Assembly: GCA_016179845.1 (NCBI GenBank)
Contig: JACPCK010000034.1
Span: 37,957 to 101,956 of the forward strand
Direction: 5' to 3'
DNA length: 64,000 bases
Source of the DNA: Chloroflexota bacterium
GTDB lineage: Bacteria > Chloroflexota > Dehalococcoidia > Lucifugimonadales > JACPCK01
Below, piece after piece: positions 7,869-16,217 of this stretch (the stretch's first letter is position 1; each line of letters begins with the position of its first letter). Both the position numbers and the translations under genes were made by a program. A model generated the notes under the pieces. The model was given only the letters and a program-made list of their open reading frames with translations, was not told the origin of the DNA and did no database searches.

Positions 7869-9542
7869 GTGTGGATTAAGTCGTTGAGCATACAGGGGTT
7901 TAGAGCCCTCTTGGACGTGTCACTGGTTTTGGACCGGCGAGTGAGCACGTTAGTGGGTGAAAATGCCACGGGCAAGAGCACAATCGGGCTAGCGATCGAA
8001 AGATTGTTGAGGAATCTGGTTTCACACCTAGGCGAAGATGCTATTACAAGAGAGGATTTCCCGTATGGCGTGCTTGGACCGCTTGCAATTAACGCAACTA
8101 TCGAACTAGCTCCCCAAGAGGCCGAACGGCTGTTGATCGAAAAGCTAACGCCGTCCGGCGTGTCTGGTTCTGCAAGAGAGCGACTAGCCCGGTGGCTTCG
8201 CGGTTTCGGGAATGAGATAACCCTTACTCTGACCCGGCCCGACCCGCCCGGATTAAGTGCTCTACCAACCAGGGTATGGTGGGGCAACATGACGATCTGG
8301 GCCAACCAGATGCGAATCGGGGACGAGGCGATTGTCTTGGGAGGCAGTGTGAGGCATTGGACCAACTTTGCTGCGGCACTCGCTAACGGAGGCATATCTG
8401 AGGAATCGTTGTCTTCCCATCTCGAACAACAATTCGTGTTGGACGAGACCCCAATGAACATGCTTGCTGCCAATCTTGGGGAGTTTCTACGAAACTCCTA
8501 CAAGCTGGTGCCGGAGTTCAGGTTTCGTTCAACGGGTGGCTTCAGAGCAACAATGGAGTCGTGGGAAGGGCCAGACGTAGCCAGTGTACTCGTGAATCTA
8601 AAGAACAGCCGGAAGCACGATGAACGAGAGCGATATGACCTAGTCAAGAGTACGTTCAACCGCCTTTTCCCCCGATACACCATTGAAGCCGTGATGAGTG
8701 CTCCCGGTCCTTCGACGCCCACAGTCCTTTTCTACGAAAAAGGCCGCCCAAATCCAGTTCCGCTCGAACAGGGAAGTGCTGGCGCCTATCAGACCCTTAA
8801 CATCGTTGCCAATCTGGTTGGCAGAGAAGGTCTGACGGTGTTCTTGGAACATCCAGAACAGCATCTGCACCCCCACAGCGTGCGATTCATGAACTCACTG
8901 ATTCAAGCGGCTAGTGAGCGCAATCAAATCATAATAACTACCCACGATTGCCAACTCGTCGACCCTCAGGCTCCGGATCGGCTTAGCAGGTTTTGGCGGA
9001 CTGAGAAGGGAATCCAGGTGCGTTGGCCTCATCTTTCAGGACTCGATTCGCGGGAGGCAGGCCAATTCCGCACAGCGCTCCGCCGGCTGGACGTCCGAGA
9101 AGTTGTATTTGCTCGCGCCGCGATCCTCGTGGAGGATGAATCACAGCACCGATTCTTCTTGGGCTTGGGGGCCAAGTTGGGATGCGACTTGGACGCCGAG
9201 GGTGTATCCATTGTCGATGTGGGCGGTGAAGATGGGTTTAAGTCTTTCCGCGTGTTACTGGACGGTTTGGGTATCCCCTACGTTTGTTTGCGAGACCTTT
9301 CGTGGGGCGCAAGTCCAGAGTATCCGCCGGAACGCTTCTTTTCTTTCGGCGCTGAACTCGAGGACTTCCTGGACCGGCACGGGCTAGAAGAAAAAAGGCG
9401 GAGCATCATTGAAGAGATGGGCAGGAGCAAACAACGGGTGGCTGCAGAGCTAGCCGGAAGGATAACGAGCGCGGAGATCCCACCCATCTTCAGTGAGGTT
9501 GCTCGGCGGGCGATCGAGTTGGCGAAAGCGGGTCACCTGTGA
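7869..9542 (+). CDS. OLD-family ATP-dependent endonuclease (AAA ATPase plus Toprim)
   Basis: A 557-residue protein with GTG start. The N-terminal SMC-like ATPase has the family opening IKSLSIQGFRALLDVSLVL and Walker A GENATGKST (30-38). The signature/Walker B region GLTVFLEHPEQHLHPHS lies near residue 320 and the H-loop TTHD soon after. A Toprim-like nuclease domain follows from about residue 417: ILVEDESQHRFFLGL with the conserved Glu, then DVGGEDGFKSF and the YVCLRDLS strand. This is the layout of overcoming-lysogenisation-defect (OLD) nucleases, several of which are anti-phage. No GajB-like helicase or reverse transcriptase adjoins it, so it would be a stand-alone class 1 type. It sits directly behind the tRNA-derived repeats and has lower GC than the neighbours. 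The usual D-x-D of Toprim appears as RD plus following residues, so activity should not be assumed. Confidence 0.88.
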   Translation: MWIKSLSIQGFRALLDVSLVLDRRVSTLVGENATGKSTIGLAIERLLRNLVSHLGEDAITREDFPYGVLGPLAINATIELAPQEAERLLIEKLTPSGVSGSARERLARWLRGFGNEITLTLTRPDPPGLSALPTRVWWGNMTIWANQMRIGDEAIVLGGSVRHWTNFAAALANGGISEESLSSHLEQQFVLDETPMNMLAANLGEFLRNSYKLVPEFRFRSTGGFRATMESWEGPDVASVLVNLKNSRKHDERERYDLVKSTFNRLFPRYTIEAVMSAPGPSTPTVLFYEKGRPNPVPLEQGSAGAYQTLNIVANLVGREGLTVFLEHPEQHLHPHSVRFMNSLIQAASERNQIIITTHDCQLVDPQAPDRLSRFWRTEKGIQVRWPHLSGLDSREAGQFRTALRRLDVREVVFARAAILVEDESQHRFFLGLGAKLGCDLDAEGVSIVDVGGEDGFKSFRVLLDGLGIPYVCLRDLSWGASPEYPPERFFSFGAELEDFLDRHGLEEKRRSIIEEMGRSKQRVAAELAGRITSAEIPPIFSEVARRAIELAKAGHL

Positions 9543-9727
9543 ACAACGCAGCAGCGGTGAGGCTCGATTGGGCCATGGCACCTACGGCCATTGGGCGCAG
9601 ACGAGGCTGGAAGACAGGCTGAGGTCTGGTTTCTGTACGTTTAGGTCCAGTTTTGTTTAAGCTGGCTCAGGTTCAGTTCAAATAAGCGTGAGCACGGCGT
9701 GCTCGAGTTTTTATGGAGGGAGTACGC

Positions 9728-11170
9728 ATGGCTGAGTACGACCTGGTGATAGGCAATGGGGACGTGGTGCTGCCCGGGTCGGGGATGACGGTGTGCGACG
9801 TGGCGGTGAGGGACGGGAGGATCGTGGCTATTGGGAAGGGGATTGGGGGTGAGAGGGCAGGCAGGTACATCGAGGCGAGGGACAGGGTGGTGCTGCCGGG
9901 AGCGGTGGATGCTCACAGCCACATTGGCATATACAGGCCGGTGGCGGAGGATGCGCGGAGCGAGTCGGCGTCGGCGCTGGTGGGAGGCGTGACGACGATG
10001 CTGAGCTATTTTCGCACGGGGGCCAACTACCTGAACACGACTGGGCCCTACAGGGAGGTGTTTCCGCGAATGCTGGAGGCCTCCTCGGGCAACTTCTTCA
10101 CGGACTACGGGTACCACGTAGCGCCCATGACCCATAGCCACGTGGAGGAGATAGCAGCCCTGGTGGAGGGCTTTGGGGTTTCCACCTTCAAGTTCTACAC
10201 GTTTTACAAGACGCTGAACCTGGCAGGCTCGGGGGCGAGCCGGGAGTACATCAAGTCGGAGGACGCCTACGACTCGGGGCACCTGTACAGGATAATGCGG
10301 GCCATTGCGTCACTGAGGCAGCGGTACGGGAGGTCGGTGAGGCTGAGCACCCACTGTGAGGACCCGGAGATAATCAGGGTGTTCATGGAGGAGACGAAAG
10401 GTAAGGGGGAGGGGGGGCTGGCGGCCTACAGTGCGGCGCGCCCACCCCTGGCGGAGGCGGCGGCCATCACTCACGTGGCGATGCTGGCCTCGGAGACGGG
10501 GTGTCCCATCAACTTCCTGCACCTGAGCAGCCGGGAGGCGGTGCAAACGGCGGAGGCGAGCCGGCACATAATGGGGGGTCTGGATGCAACCATCGAGGTG
10601 ACGCTGCACCACCTGGCGCTGGACTACGGCCGGGCCGATGCAGTGCTGGGGAAGGTGAACCCACCCATCCGGTCGAAGGAGGACACGGAGGCGCTATGGG
10701 AAGCGGTGGCTGAGGGCGTGGTGGACGTGGTGGTGAGCGACCACGCCTGTACGACGAAGGCGGGCAAGGGGACGGAGATGTGGACGGCGGACCCGGGGTT
10801 CGGCGGGACGGCCTTGCTGGTGCCGCTGATGGTGAGCGAGGGGTTCTTCAAGCGCAACATTTCGTTGGAGCGGGTAGCCCAGCTTATATCCTTCAATCCG
10901 GCGCGGGTCCACGGGCTGGCGCCGCGGAAGGGGGCCATCGCCCCGGGGTACGACGGGGACCTGGCCATCGTGGACATGAATGAGGAGAAGGTGGTGACGC
11001 CGGCGGCGTTGCACTCGGCGCAGGACTTCACGCCCTTCGAGGGGCTGCGGGTGAGGGGGTGGCCAAGCCACACGATAGTCCGCGGGCAGATGGCGCTGGA
11101 GGACGGGCAGGTGGTGGCGCAGCCAGGCCTGGGGGACTACATCAGGCGGCCGGTGGGGGCGCAGAGGTAG
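9728..11170 (+). CDS. Dihydropyrimidinase/hydantoinase-like amidohydrolase
   Basis: A 480-residue cyclic-amide hydrolase. ATG 9728 is preferred because ggaggg lies 8 nt before it; an ATG 15 nt upstream overlaps that site. The N-terminus YDLVIGNGDVVLPG and VVLPGAVDAHSHIGIYRP give the metal-binding HxH. Lys in STFKFYTFYKT (near residue 155) is the expected carboxylated lysine. THCEDPEII and VVSDHACTTK supply the later His and Asp ligands. The C-terminal LAPRKGAIAPGYDGDLAIVDM closes the composite beta domain of the superfamily. It could open hydantoins, dihydropyrimidines or allantoin-like rings; the substrate cannot be read. It stands alone, separated from the nuclease gene by 185 nt without features. 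Confidence 0.9.
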   Translation: MAEYDLVIGNGDVVLPGSGMTVCDVAVRDGRIVAIGKGIGGERAGRYIEARDRVVLPGAVDAHSHIGIYRPVAEDARSESASALVGGVTTMLSYFRTGANYLNTTGPYREVFPRMLEASSGNFFTDYGYHVAPMTHSHVEEIAALVEGFGVSTFKFYTFYKTLNLAGSGASREYIKSEDAYDSGHLYRIMRAIASLRQRYGRSVRLSTHCEDPEIIRVFMEETKGKGEGGLAAYSAARPPLAEAAAITHVAMLASETGCPINFLHLSSREAVQTAEASRHIMGGLDATIEVTLHHLALDYGRADAVLGKVNPPIRSKEDTEALWEAVAEGVVDVVVSDHACTTKAGKGTEMWTADPGFGGTALLVPLMVSEGFFKRNISLERVAQLISFNPARVHGLAPRKGAIAPGYDGDLAIVDMNEEKVVTPAALHSAQDFTPFEGLRVRGWPSHTIVRGQMALEDGQVVAQPGLGDYIRRPVGAQR

Positions 11171-11268
11171 GGGACCTCACTAAGCTACTAAACTCGTAAA
11201 GAACTGCCGTAGGTGCCAGACTGGTTTTGGCCCAGGACAGCGACTTCGCTTCGCTTTCATTACTCCAC

Positions 11269-11298
11269 TTGACAAGGTGGGGCTGTTTCTATTATAAG
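11269..11298 (+). promoter_or_regulatory. Sigma-70-type promoter of the membrane protein at 11348
   Basis: TTGACA at 11269-11274 is followed after 18 nt by TATAAG at 11293-11298, giving a 5' leader of about 45 nt that ends with aaaggagg before ATG 11348. Confidence 0.55.
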
Positions 11299-11347
11299 AT
11301 GCATCGGCATGCGATGACTTACGACTTCGCTGGAGAAAGGAGGAGAC

Positions 11348-12016
11348 ATGCAACAGGGAATAAGTAAAGGGGACGTTCTACAAAGACTTGCGGGGCTTTC
11401 TTTCATAGTTGGCGCAATTCTGTTGATTGTGGCCAATGCCTTGTTCCCTCGTGCGGCTGATCCAAGCGATGCAGCGCAGTACGTCCAGAAAATCGCCGAC
11501 AATCGCGGGGGCTTTTGGGAGGTAGACAACCTGCTTCTTGCGGTAGGCATTTGGGCACTTATGATCGGCGCTACAGGGGTCTATCGCTCTATCACCACGG
11601 GCGGTGCCGCCGCCTGGGCGCGCCTGGGCTACTACGGGTTCGTTGTTGGCGTGACGCTGTGGACGGTGCTCTTGGCCCTGAACCTTGGACTTTCGCAGGC
11701 GGTGAAACTCGCCGGAAATGACAAGACCGTCCAGTCCCTGGCCATGACAACTAGCGGCGTGTTCAGCATGTCCATCATCGTGCTCTGGCTGGCCCTAACT
11801 TTCCTGGGCGTTGGCATGGCCTTTAGCAAGGTCTATCCCAAATGGCTGGGCTGGGCCATCATCATATTGGGGGTCGCCACCGTCGTCGTGGGCATTGCCC
11901 AGGCCGTTGGCGGGCCGACCAAGACCCTCACCAATGTCCTCTTCCCAGTCCTCTCCATCCTCAGCACCCTCTGGGCTCTGGTGGTTGGGGTCTGGATCAC
12001 GCGTAAAGCCTGGTAA
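11348..12016 (+). CDS. Six-helix membrane protein, unknown function
   Basis: A 222-residue integral membrane protein with about six hydrophobic helices. They lie around residues 12-32, 60-78, 90-115, 130-155, 165-190 and 195-217. The only notable soluble stretch is a loop after helix 1 (FPRAADPSDAAQYVQKIADNRGG) that resembles the extracytoplasmic loop of small DUF4386-like proteins. It begins at ATG 11348 after aaaggagg and ends with a basic KAW tail. Its own promoter and lack of cotranscribed neighbours give no clue to its role. Confidence 0.75.
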   Translation: MQQGISKGDVLQRLAGLSFIVGAILLIVANALFPRAADPSDAAQYVQKIADNRGGFWEVDNLLLAVGIWALMIGATGVYRSITTGGAAAWARLGYYGFVVGVTLWTVLLALNLGLSQAVKLAGNDKTVQSLAMTTSGVFSMSIIVLWLALTFLGVGMAFSKVYPKWLGWAIIILGVATVVVGIAQAVGGPTKTLTNVLFPVLSILSTLWALVVGVWITRKAW

Positions 12017-12026
12017 GGGGGGCCTG

Positions 12027-12248
12027 CTAAAGAGGATGCCTCATGATGGCCTCCTTGTTTCCCTGGCCGGCCTGTTTCTGGAACTGAGAGCGCGTGAGGC
12101 GCCACCACATGCACCAGCAGCCGGCAAAGGCACCGCGGTCTCCGAAGAGCTGTTCGAGGTCTGTCCAGCGGTCTGGCGTGACGGGGTGGAACTCAAGGGC
12201 GGCGTTAACTAGAGAAGACGGAGGCATGTCCGGTGATTTGTTCGGCAT
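12027..12248 (-). pseudogene. Truncated GNAT acetyltransferase (N-terminal fragment)
   Basis: The 73-codon frame encodes FHPVTPDRWTDLEQLFGDRG then GCWCMWWRLTRSQF and GQGNKEAI. That is the characteristic start of a GNAT N-acetyltransferase family with the GCWCMWW signature. Members are normally about 180-200 residues, and the acetyl-CoA-binding core is absent here. A stop follows soon after GNKEAIMRHPL, and the next 10 bases reach the end of the convergent membrane-protein gene. This is a degraded gene rather than a small functional protein. Confidence 0.65.
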
Positions 12249-12296
12249 GTCATGAGGTAGCAGAATCGGCTCTAGACTATGGCTTTGTTGCTGTGC

Positions 12297-12791
12297 TCAT
12301 GTGGCCTGGCGCAGGAACAGGATGAAGTCCATGTCTCCCGGGGATTGGCCGAATTGGGTCAGCAGGGTGGCTGCTTCACTTCTGGTCTGAGTTCCGTGGT
12401 TTACCACGTGCAGAAGGACCTGCCAAAGGACATTCTGGTACGAATTACCACGCAGGTCTTTGTAGCTTACAAGTCGGTCCATGTCCCTTGGCCCAAGGCC
12501 CTTCAATAATGAGCGCATGGCGTCTTCTTCCTCTACCCACCGGGCTCGCAGGGCTTCCACCGTGGGGAAGTCCTCCTCGGTCGGGAGTGCTGGAAGAGGG
12601 ACTCCCTGGCAGCGAAGGCGCCAGGTCCACTCGGCGCGCAGGGTGTGAATCAGGGTGCCCCGAAGGCTCCTTCCGGTGATGCTGCTGGACTGAAGGAACT
12701 GGGCCTGACTAACCCTGCTGGCGCTTTCCAAGAGCCGATGGTTGGCCCAGCAGTTGTAGTCGAAGAGGGTTAGCATTTCTTTCAAACGCAC
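12297..12791 (-). CDS. DinB-family metal-binding protein
   Basis: A 164-residue four-helix-bundle protein of the DinB/YfiT type. LTLFDYNCWANHRLLE (residues 8-23) is the family's first helix. The metal ligands appear as His in RGTLIHTLRAEWTWR (near 49) and as the HVVNHGTQTRSEA motif (near 128-140), the classical HxxxHxxxR pattern. Such proteins bind divalent metals and some act as thiol-dependent transferases; no specific role can be read. Start ATG at 12791 is followed by the conserved N-terminus. It is probably in one minus-strand group with the PPOX gene upstream. Confidence 0.88.
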   Translation of the reverse strand: MRLKEMLTLFDYNCWANHRLLESASRVSQAQFLQSSSITGRSLRGTLIHTLRAEWTWRLRCQGVPLPALPTEEDFPTVEALRARWVEEEDAMRSLLKGLGPRDMDRLVSYKDLRGNSYQNVLWQVLLHVVNHGTQTRSEAATLLTQFGQSPGDMDFILFLRQAT

Positions 12792-12828
12792 CGGCAGCCT
12801 CCTTTACGTTTTAGACTAGCTCGTCTCC

Positions 12829-13239
12829 CTAGCCTCGGGCAGCACCGCCAGCGATTCTTTCGGGGCGGATCTTCAGGATGACCCTGGTGTCGCCTGGGCG
12901 GCGAGTGTAGCTTGTTGCGCCGGTGTACTTGCGCGCCAGGAAGCTTATGTGGTCGTCGGCGCCCTGGGTGGTGATCTCCACGACGGTGCCGCGGATGTAG
13001 AGGGAGCCCATCTGGGGTTCTGCCGGGTCGGCCAGGGAGATGGCGACGCGGGGGTCGCGGCGGACGTTGCGGGTCTTGATGCGGCCCTCGGCGGTGTTGA
13101 CCAGGATGTGCTGGCCGTCGGTGTCGACCCAGACGGGTGTGACCTGGGGGGAGCCGTTGGGCATGACGGTGGCGAGGTGGGCGATAAAGGGCTTGTGTAG
13201 AAGCTGGACCGCTTTGGGAGGGAGCTTTACTTGCGGCAT
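12829..13239 (-). CDS. PPOX-class (F420/FMN) oxidoreductase
   Basis: A 136-residue split-barrel protein. The start ATG at 13239 has agagagg upstream and matches the family start LPPKAVQLLHKPFIAHLATVMPNGSPQVTPVWV. Further family segments are GRIKTRNVRRDPRVAISLADP and YIRGTVVEIT. The K..N.rrdPrvals core is typical of pyridoxamine-5'-phosphate-oxidase-like proteins that bind F420 or FMN. Together with the two luciferase-like enzymes in this window, an F420-using host is plausible. A 26-codon upstream extension exists but lacks family similarity. Confidence 0.88.
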   Translation of the reverse strand: MPQVKLPPKAVQLLHKPFIAHLATVMPNGSPQVTPVWVDTDGQHILVNTAEGRIKTRNVRRDPRVAISLADPAEPQMGSLYIRGTVVEITTQGADDHISFLARKYTGATSYTRRPGDTRVILKIRPERIAGGAARG

Positions 13240-13464
13240 ACGAGACCTCTCTGGAGGTTGATTAGGGTGTGGGACCTCACGTGGTTCATTATGGGGCCTG
13301 GCCGTGAAAAAGTGCAAGATGACAGGGGCTTTTGAGCCCGCTCATGGTTATCTAAGCTCGGCATATCAAACGGTTTTGGGAGCCGCCCCTGATCAGCTTT
13401 GCAGATATTGAAAAGCTTAAGGGTTATCGGAGAGCCTCCTTCAGCGGGACTGCAATGCAACGGT

Positions 13465-13502
13465 AGAAAAGGTTCGAGGTTCGAATCCCCTTTGGCCCAC
13501 TT
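13465..13502 (+). repeat. Possible remnant of a tRNA 3' end
   Basis: The stretch gaggttcgaatcccctttg followed by gcccac resembles a T arm and acceptor end, including the TTCGAAT loop. The T stem is imperfect and no 5' part exists. It lies at the border of the HEPN gene and transposase remnant, as expected for an old insertion target. The surrounding 13240-13540 gap has no gene. Confidence 0.4.
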
Positions 13503-13540
13503 GAGGGGACGATACCGAGAACCGACCGGCTCCGACGAAA

Positions 13541-14500
13541 TCAGGTTGCGCTAGAGGGTCCTCTCGATAACCTTCCTGTTTTGCGTTTCAGGAAATCCTG
13601 CCATTCTTCCACTGTGTTGAAAATATTAGAAGGCACCAAGCCGAGTGTCTTGGCTATGATAAACTCTGTCATGCGTATAAATAGACGTGCATCATGATAC
13701 ACTGAACCACGCTTAGGAAAGTGCCCAAAGTGGACGAGCCTGTTTCTTATCTCTGCTAATGAGTTAATGCGTTCTTTGTCACTATTGTCTATTTCACCCC
13801 TCAAAGCATACTCTATCAGAAGAAAGGCTATTTTGTCGGTCGAATTCAGCCGTCTTATCTGTTCATCTGAAAGCCAGCGGTCGTTATGAACCGTAAATAA
13901 GTGCTCCCATATTGTCCAGCATTGAGTGAATGCAGTTTCCAGTGACTGGCGACAAAAAGCTTGCTGTGCTAGGATCAAGAAGTATCCTCCCTTGTACTTG
14001 CGCTGCCAATCTTCACTTCTGATCAATTCATATACTTGATTGAGCCCTTCCTCAAAACCGATATCGTAACCAAAAGGCTCGTTATCGGGTATGGGCTTCT
14101 TTTTGTAAGGGATGGAAGTTATGAGTATTCCTCCCCAATCGTAAACCCTGGGGTCCGCTATTATGATCCTATCGCCGCTACCATCGCTTGCATTGTCAAC
14201 TGTGAATACATCACGACCGGTAAAAATGGAGAGGAGAAGCAGGATATCGCTCAGGGCAGTATTGCCACGGCCAAGCCATTTGAGAACTGACTTCTCTTCG
14301 CTTTCGGGAAGGTCTACGTGCGCAGTTACAGCGTGGTTCCCGGTATTGGCACGAATCTCGAACTCCGAGTGGACTGTGATCAAGTGCTGTAAACTGGCTA
14401 ATGAGTCTCGGTAGTCTTTTACTCTCGCAAAGTGATATCCAGAGATTGTTATCTCTTTACACCAAGGCGGAAATACCAGATTATACACTTGCTTTCTCAC
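13541..14500 (-). CDS. HEPN-motif protein, possible RNase/defence factor
   Basis: A 319-residue protein without a recognised full-length family. The C-terminal third is a helical domain: an IWEHLFTVHNDRW helix, then SLAEIRNRLVHFGHFP with R252-x4-H257. This fits the RxxxxH (RNxxxH-like) catalytic motif of HEPN ribonucleases, followed by another amphipathic helix (IRMTEFIIAKTLGL). The N-terminal two-thirds is mixed alpha/beta, with strands such as HAVTAHVDLPE and DRIIIADPRVYDW. The layout resembles ApeA-like N-terminal-domain/HEPN abortive-infection proteins, but that is only an architectural comparison. The gene is clearly AT-richer than its surroundings, stands alone between a tRNA-like remnant and a transposase remnant, and has no adjacent nucleotidyltransferase antitoxin. 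Confidence 0.65.
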   Translation of the reverse strand: MRKQVYNLVFPPWCKEITISGYHFARVKDYRDSLASLQHLITVHSEFEIRANTGNHAVTAHVDLPESEEKSVLKWLGRGNTALSDILLLLSIFTGRDVFTVDNASDGSGDRIIIADPRVYDWGGILITSIPYKKKPIPDNEPFGYDIGFEEGLNQVYELIRSEDWQRKYKGGYFLILAQQAFCRQSLETAFTQCWTIWEHLFTVHNDRWLSDEQIRRLNSTDKIAFLLIEYALRGEIDNSDKERINSLAEIRNRLVHFGHFPKRGSVYHDARLFIRMTEFIIAKTLGLVPSNIFNTVEEWQDFLKRKTGRLSRGPSSAT

Positions 14501-14550
14501 GGCTTATCCCTCTGCCCTGCCCCCAAGATCACCAAGATTAAGACCAGGCA

Positions 14551-14785
14551 TTATGAGAGTCCAGCGGCCATTGTAGCCTCTTCTGCAACCTCCTCAGGCG
14601 TCCTGTTGCCCAGAGAGCTGTGGGGCCTGAAGGTATTGTAGTCCTGCCGCCAGGTCGTGGCGATGGCCTGGGCTTCGGCCAGGCTTGCGAACCAATGCTC
14701 GTTGAGGCACTCGCCCCGGAACTTCCCGTTGAAGCTCTCGATGTAGGTGTTCTGCACCGGCTTCCCCGGCTGGATGAAATGTAGA
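14551..14785 (-). pseudogene. IS3-type transposase remnant (rve C-terminal part)
   Basis: The frame encodes [20 protein letters not shown] then [14 protein letters not shown], and ends with [19 protein letters not shown]. This is the last third of an IS3/IS481-like integrase-core transposase, including the catalytic Glu in YIESFNG. The part with the two catalytic Asp residues is missing, and the upstream frame (to 14946) has no similarity. No terminal inverted repeats were identified. It is a dead fragment that marks past insertion next to the HEPN gene. Confidence 0.85.
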
Positions 14786-15004
14786 CCACTGTCCTGCCCC
14801 TCCTTAACCTCGCCAATACCCGCTACCAGGCCCAAAAGTAATGCAGGTATGGCTTCGCTTTTGTTACCTGAGCTCGCCCTGTTGGTGCGGCCAGGTACGC
14901 TTCCATTTCGTCCCCAGTCCCTTCGCAAATGGGAGAACACCCACAAAAGCTCCCGTTTGCTCTAAAATGGACTTCGTTATCTCTCAACTCGGAAGGAGCG
15001 ATAC

Positions 15005-16126
15005 ATGGGCCTCTCGGTTGACACCCACAAGCACATCATCGGTCAGACTGCAGGACGGCAGTACTTTCCCTGGCAGCAGCGCTGGCACCAGTCCCTGAAC
15101 TGGGCCTACGGCGCCGGCGCGCCCAACAGGGGCATGCCTCCCTTCGAGCGTGACCCTAGCCTCCTATTTCCCAAGATGATGGAGCGACTCAACGACCCCG
15201 ACGGGCTCTGTACAATCCGGGACATGGACACGGCGGGCGTGGATGCGAGTCTCCTGCTACCTATCGACTACGACTTCTCCTGGGGCTCCGCCTCCGACAT
15301 CACCATCCAGGAGAAGCACGAGCATATTGCACAGCTACAGGAGAAGTATCCTGGCCGCTTTTACGGCCTGGCAGGCCCGGACCCCCGCAGGCCCGGAGCC
15401 GTCGATATCTTCAACAGAGGGATCAAGGAACTTAAGCTCAATGGCCTCAAGATGATCCCCAAGACCGGATTTTACGTCTGGGAGGAGCGAGCGTACCAGT
15501 TGTTCGACCGGTGCCTGGAGTTTGGTGTCCCTGCCTTTGTTTGTACCCAGCCCGAGGGGGGAGGATACAACCGCGTCCGCTTCACAGACCCCATCCACCT
15601 GGACGAGGTCGTAGGCGACTTTCCCGACATGAAGCTGGTCTGTCTCCATGCCGGCGCCCCGCTCTACGACTACTTCGAGCACGCTCTCCTGGTCTGTGCC
15701 CGCGGCAACAACACCGCCATCTCCCTCGACATGTGGCTGTGGGGCTTCGAGATGCTCGTCCCCAACTTCATTCCCAACATCATGACCAATGAGGAGGCGG
15801 TAGTAACGCTGCTGGCCCGCGCCCGTGATACTCTTGGCCCTCACCGCATTATGTGGGGTTCGGATAGCTTCAGCGGGCCGCGCGTCGACGCCAGCAATCT
15901 ATTTGGCCGCGCCACCGGGTTCGGCCTCAAGGAGCTGCTCGACTGGCTCCGCAGGCTCCCTGATACGGCGGTCAAGTACGGCAAGAGCTTCACCAAAGAG
16001 GAGGTAGACCTCATTCTCGGTGAGAATGCCTCCCGCTTCATTGGGGCCAAGGAGTATCCCCAGTGGAAGCTTCCGCACAAGTACGGTTACAAGCGGAGAA
16101 CGCCCCCACCGACGAGGGCCTCCTAG
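15005..16126 (+). CDS. Amidohydrolase-2 family metal-dependent hydrolase
   Basis: A 373-residue TIM-barrel protein of the amidohydrolase-related family (PF04909, ACMSD-like decarboxylases and hydrolases). The N-terminal VDTHKHI (5-11) is the first metal-binding strand with Lys between the histidines. GLAGPDPRRPGAV and LKLNGLKMIPKTGFY are typical barrel strands. MKLVCLHAGAPLYDYFEHA gives the later His, and IMWGSDSFSGPR supplies the conserved Asp near 285. The C-terminal ILGENASRFIG is diagnostic of the family. Members decarboxylate or hydrolyse aromatic or carboxylic substrates. Start ATG 15005 follows ggaagga. It is monocistronic or leads into the phosphatase gene 91 nt downstream. Confidence 0.88.
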   Translation: MGLSVDTHKHIIGQTAGRQYFPWQQRWHQSLNWAYGAGAPNRGMPPFERDPSLLFPKMMERLNDPDGLCTIRDMDTAGVDASLLLPIDYDFSWGSASDITIQEKHEHIAQLQEKYPGRFYGLAGPDPRRPGAVDIFNRGIKELKLNGLKMIPKTGFYVWEERAYQLFDRCLEFGVPAFVCTQPEGGGYNRVRFTDPIHLDEVVGDFPDMKLVCLHAGAPLYDYFEHALLVCARGNNTAISLDMWLWGFEMLVPNFIPNIMTNEEAVVTLLARARDTLGPHRIMWGSDSFSGPRVDASNLFGRATGFGLKELLDWLRRLPDTAVKYGKSFTKEEVDLILGENASRFIGAKEYPQWKLPHKYGYKRRTPPPTRAS

Positions 16127-16217
16127 CTGTGCCTCTCCATGACCCTGCCATACACGCCCCCGTCTCTCCCTTGCCTTTGCCTCGCCGGACCGTGAACCGC
16201 GCTGGAGCAATCTAGCT

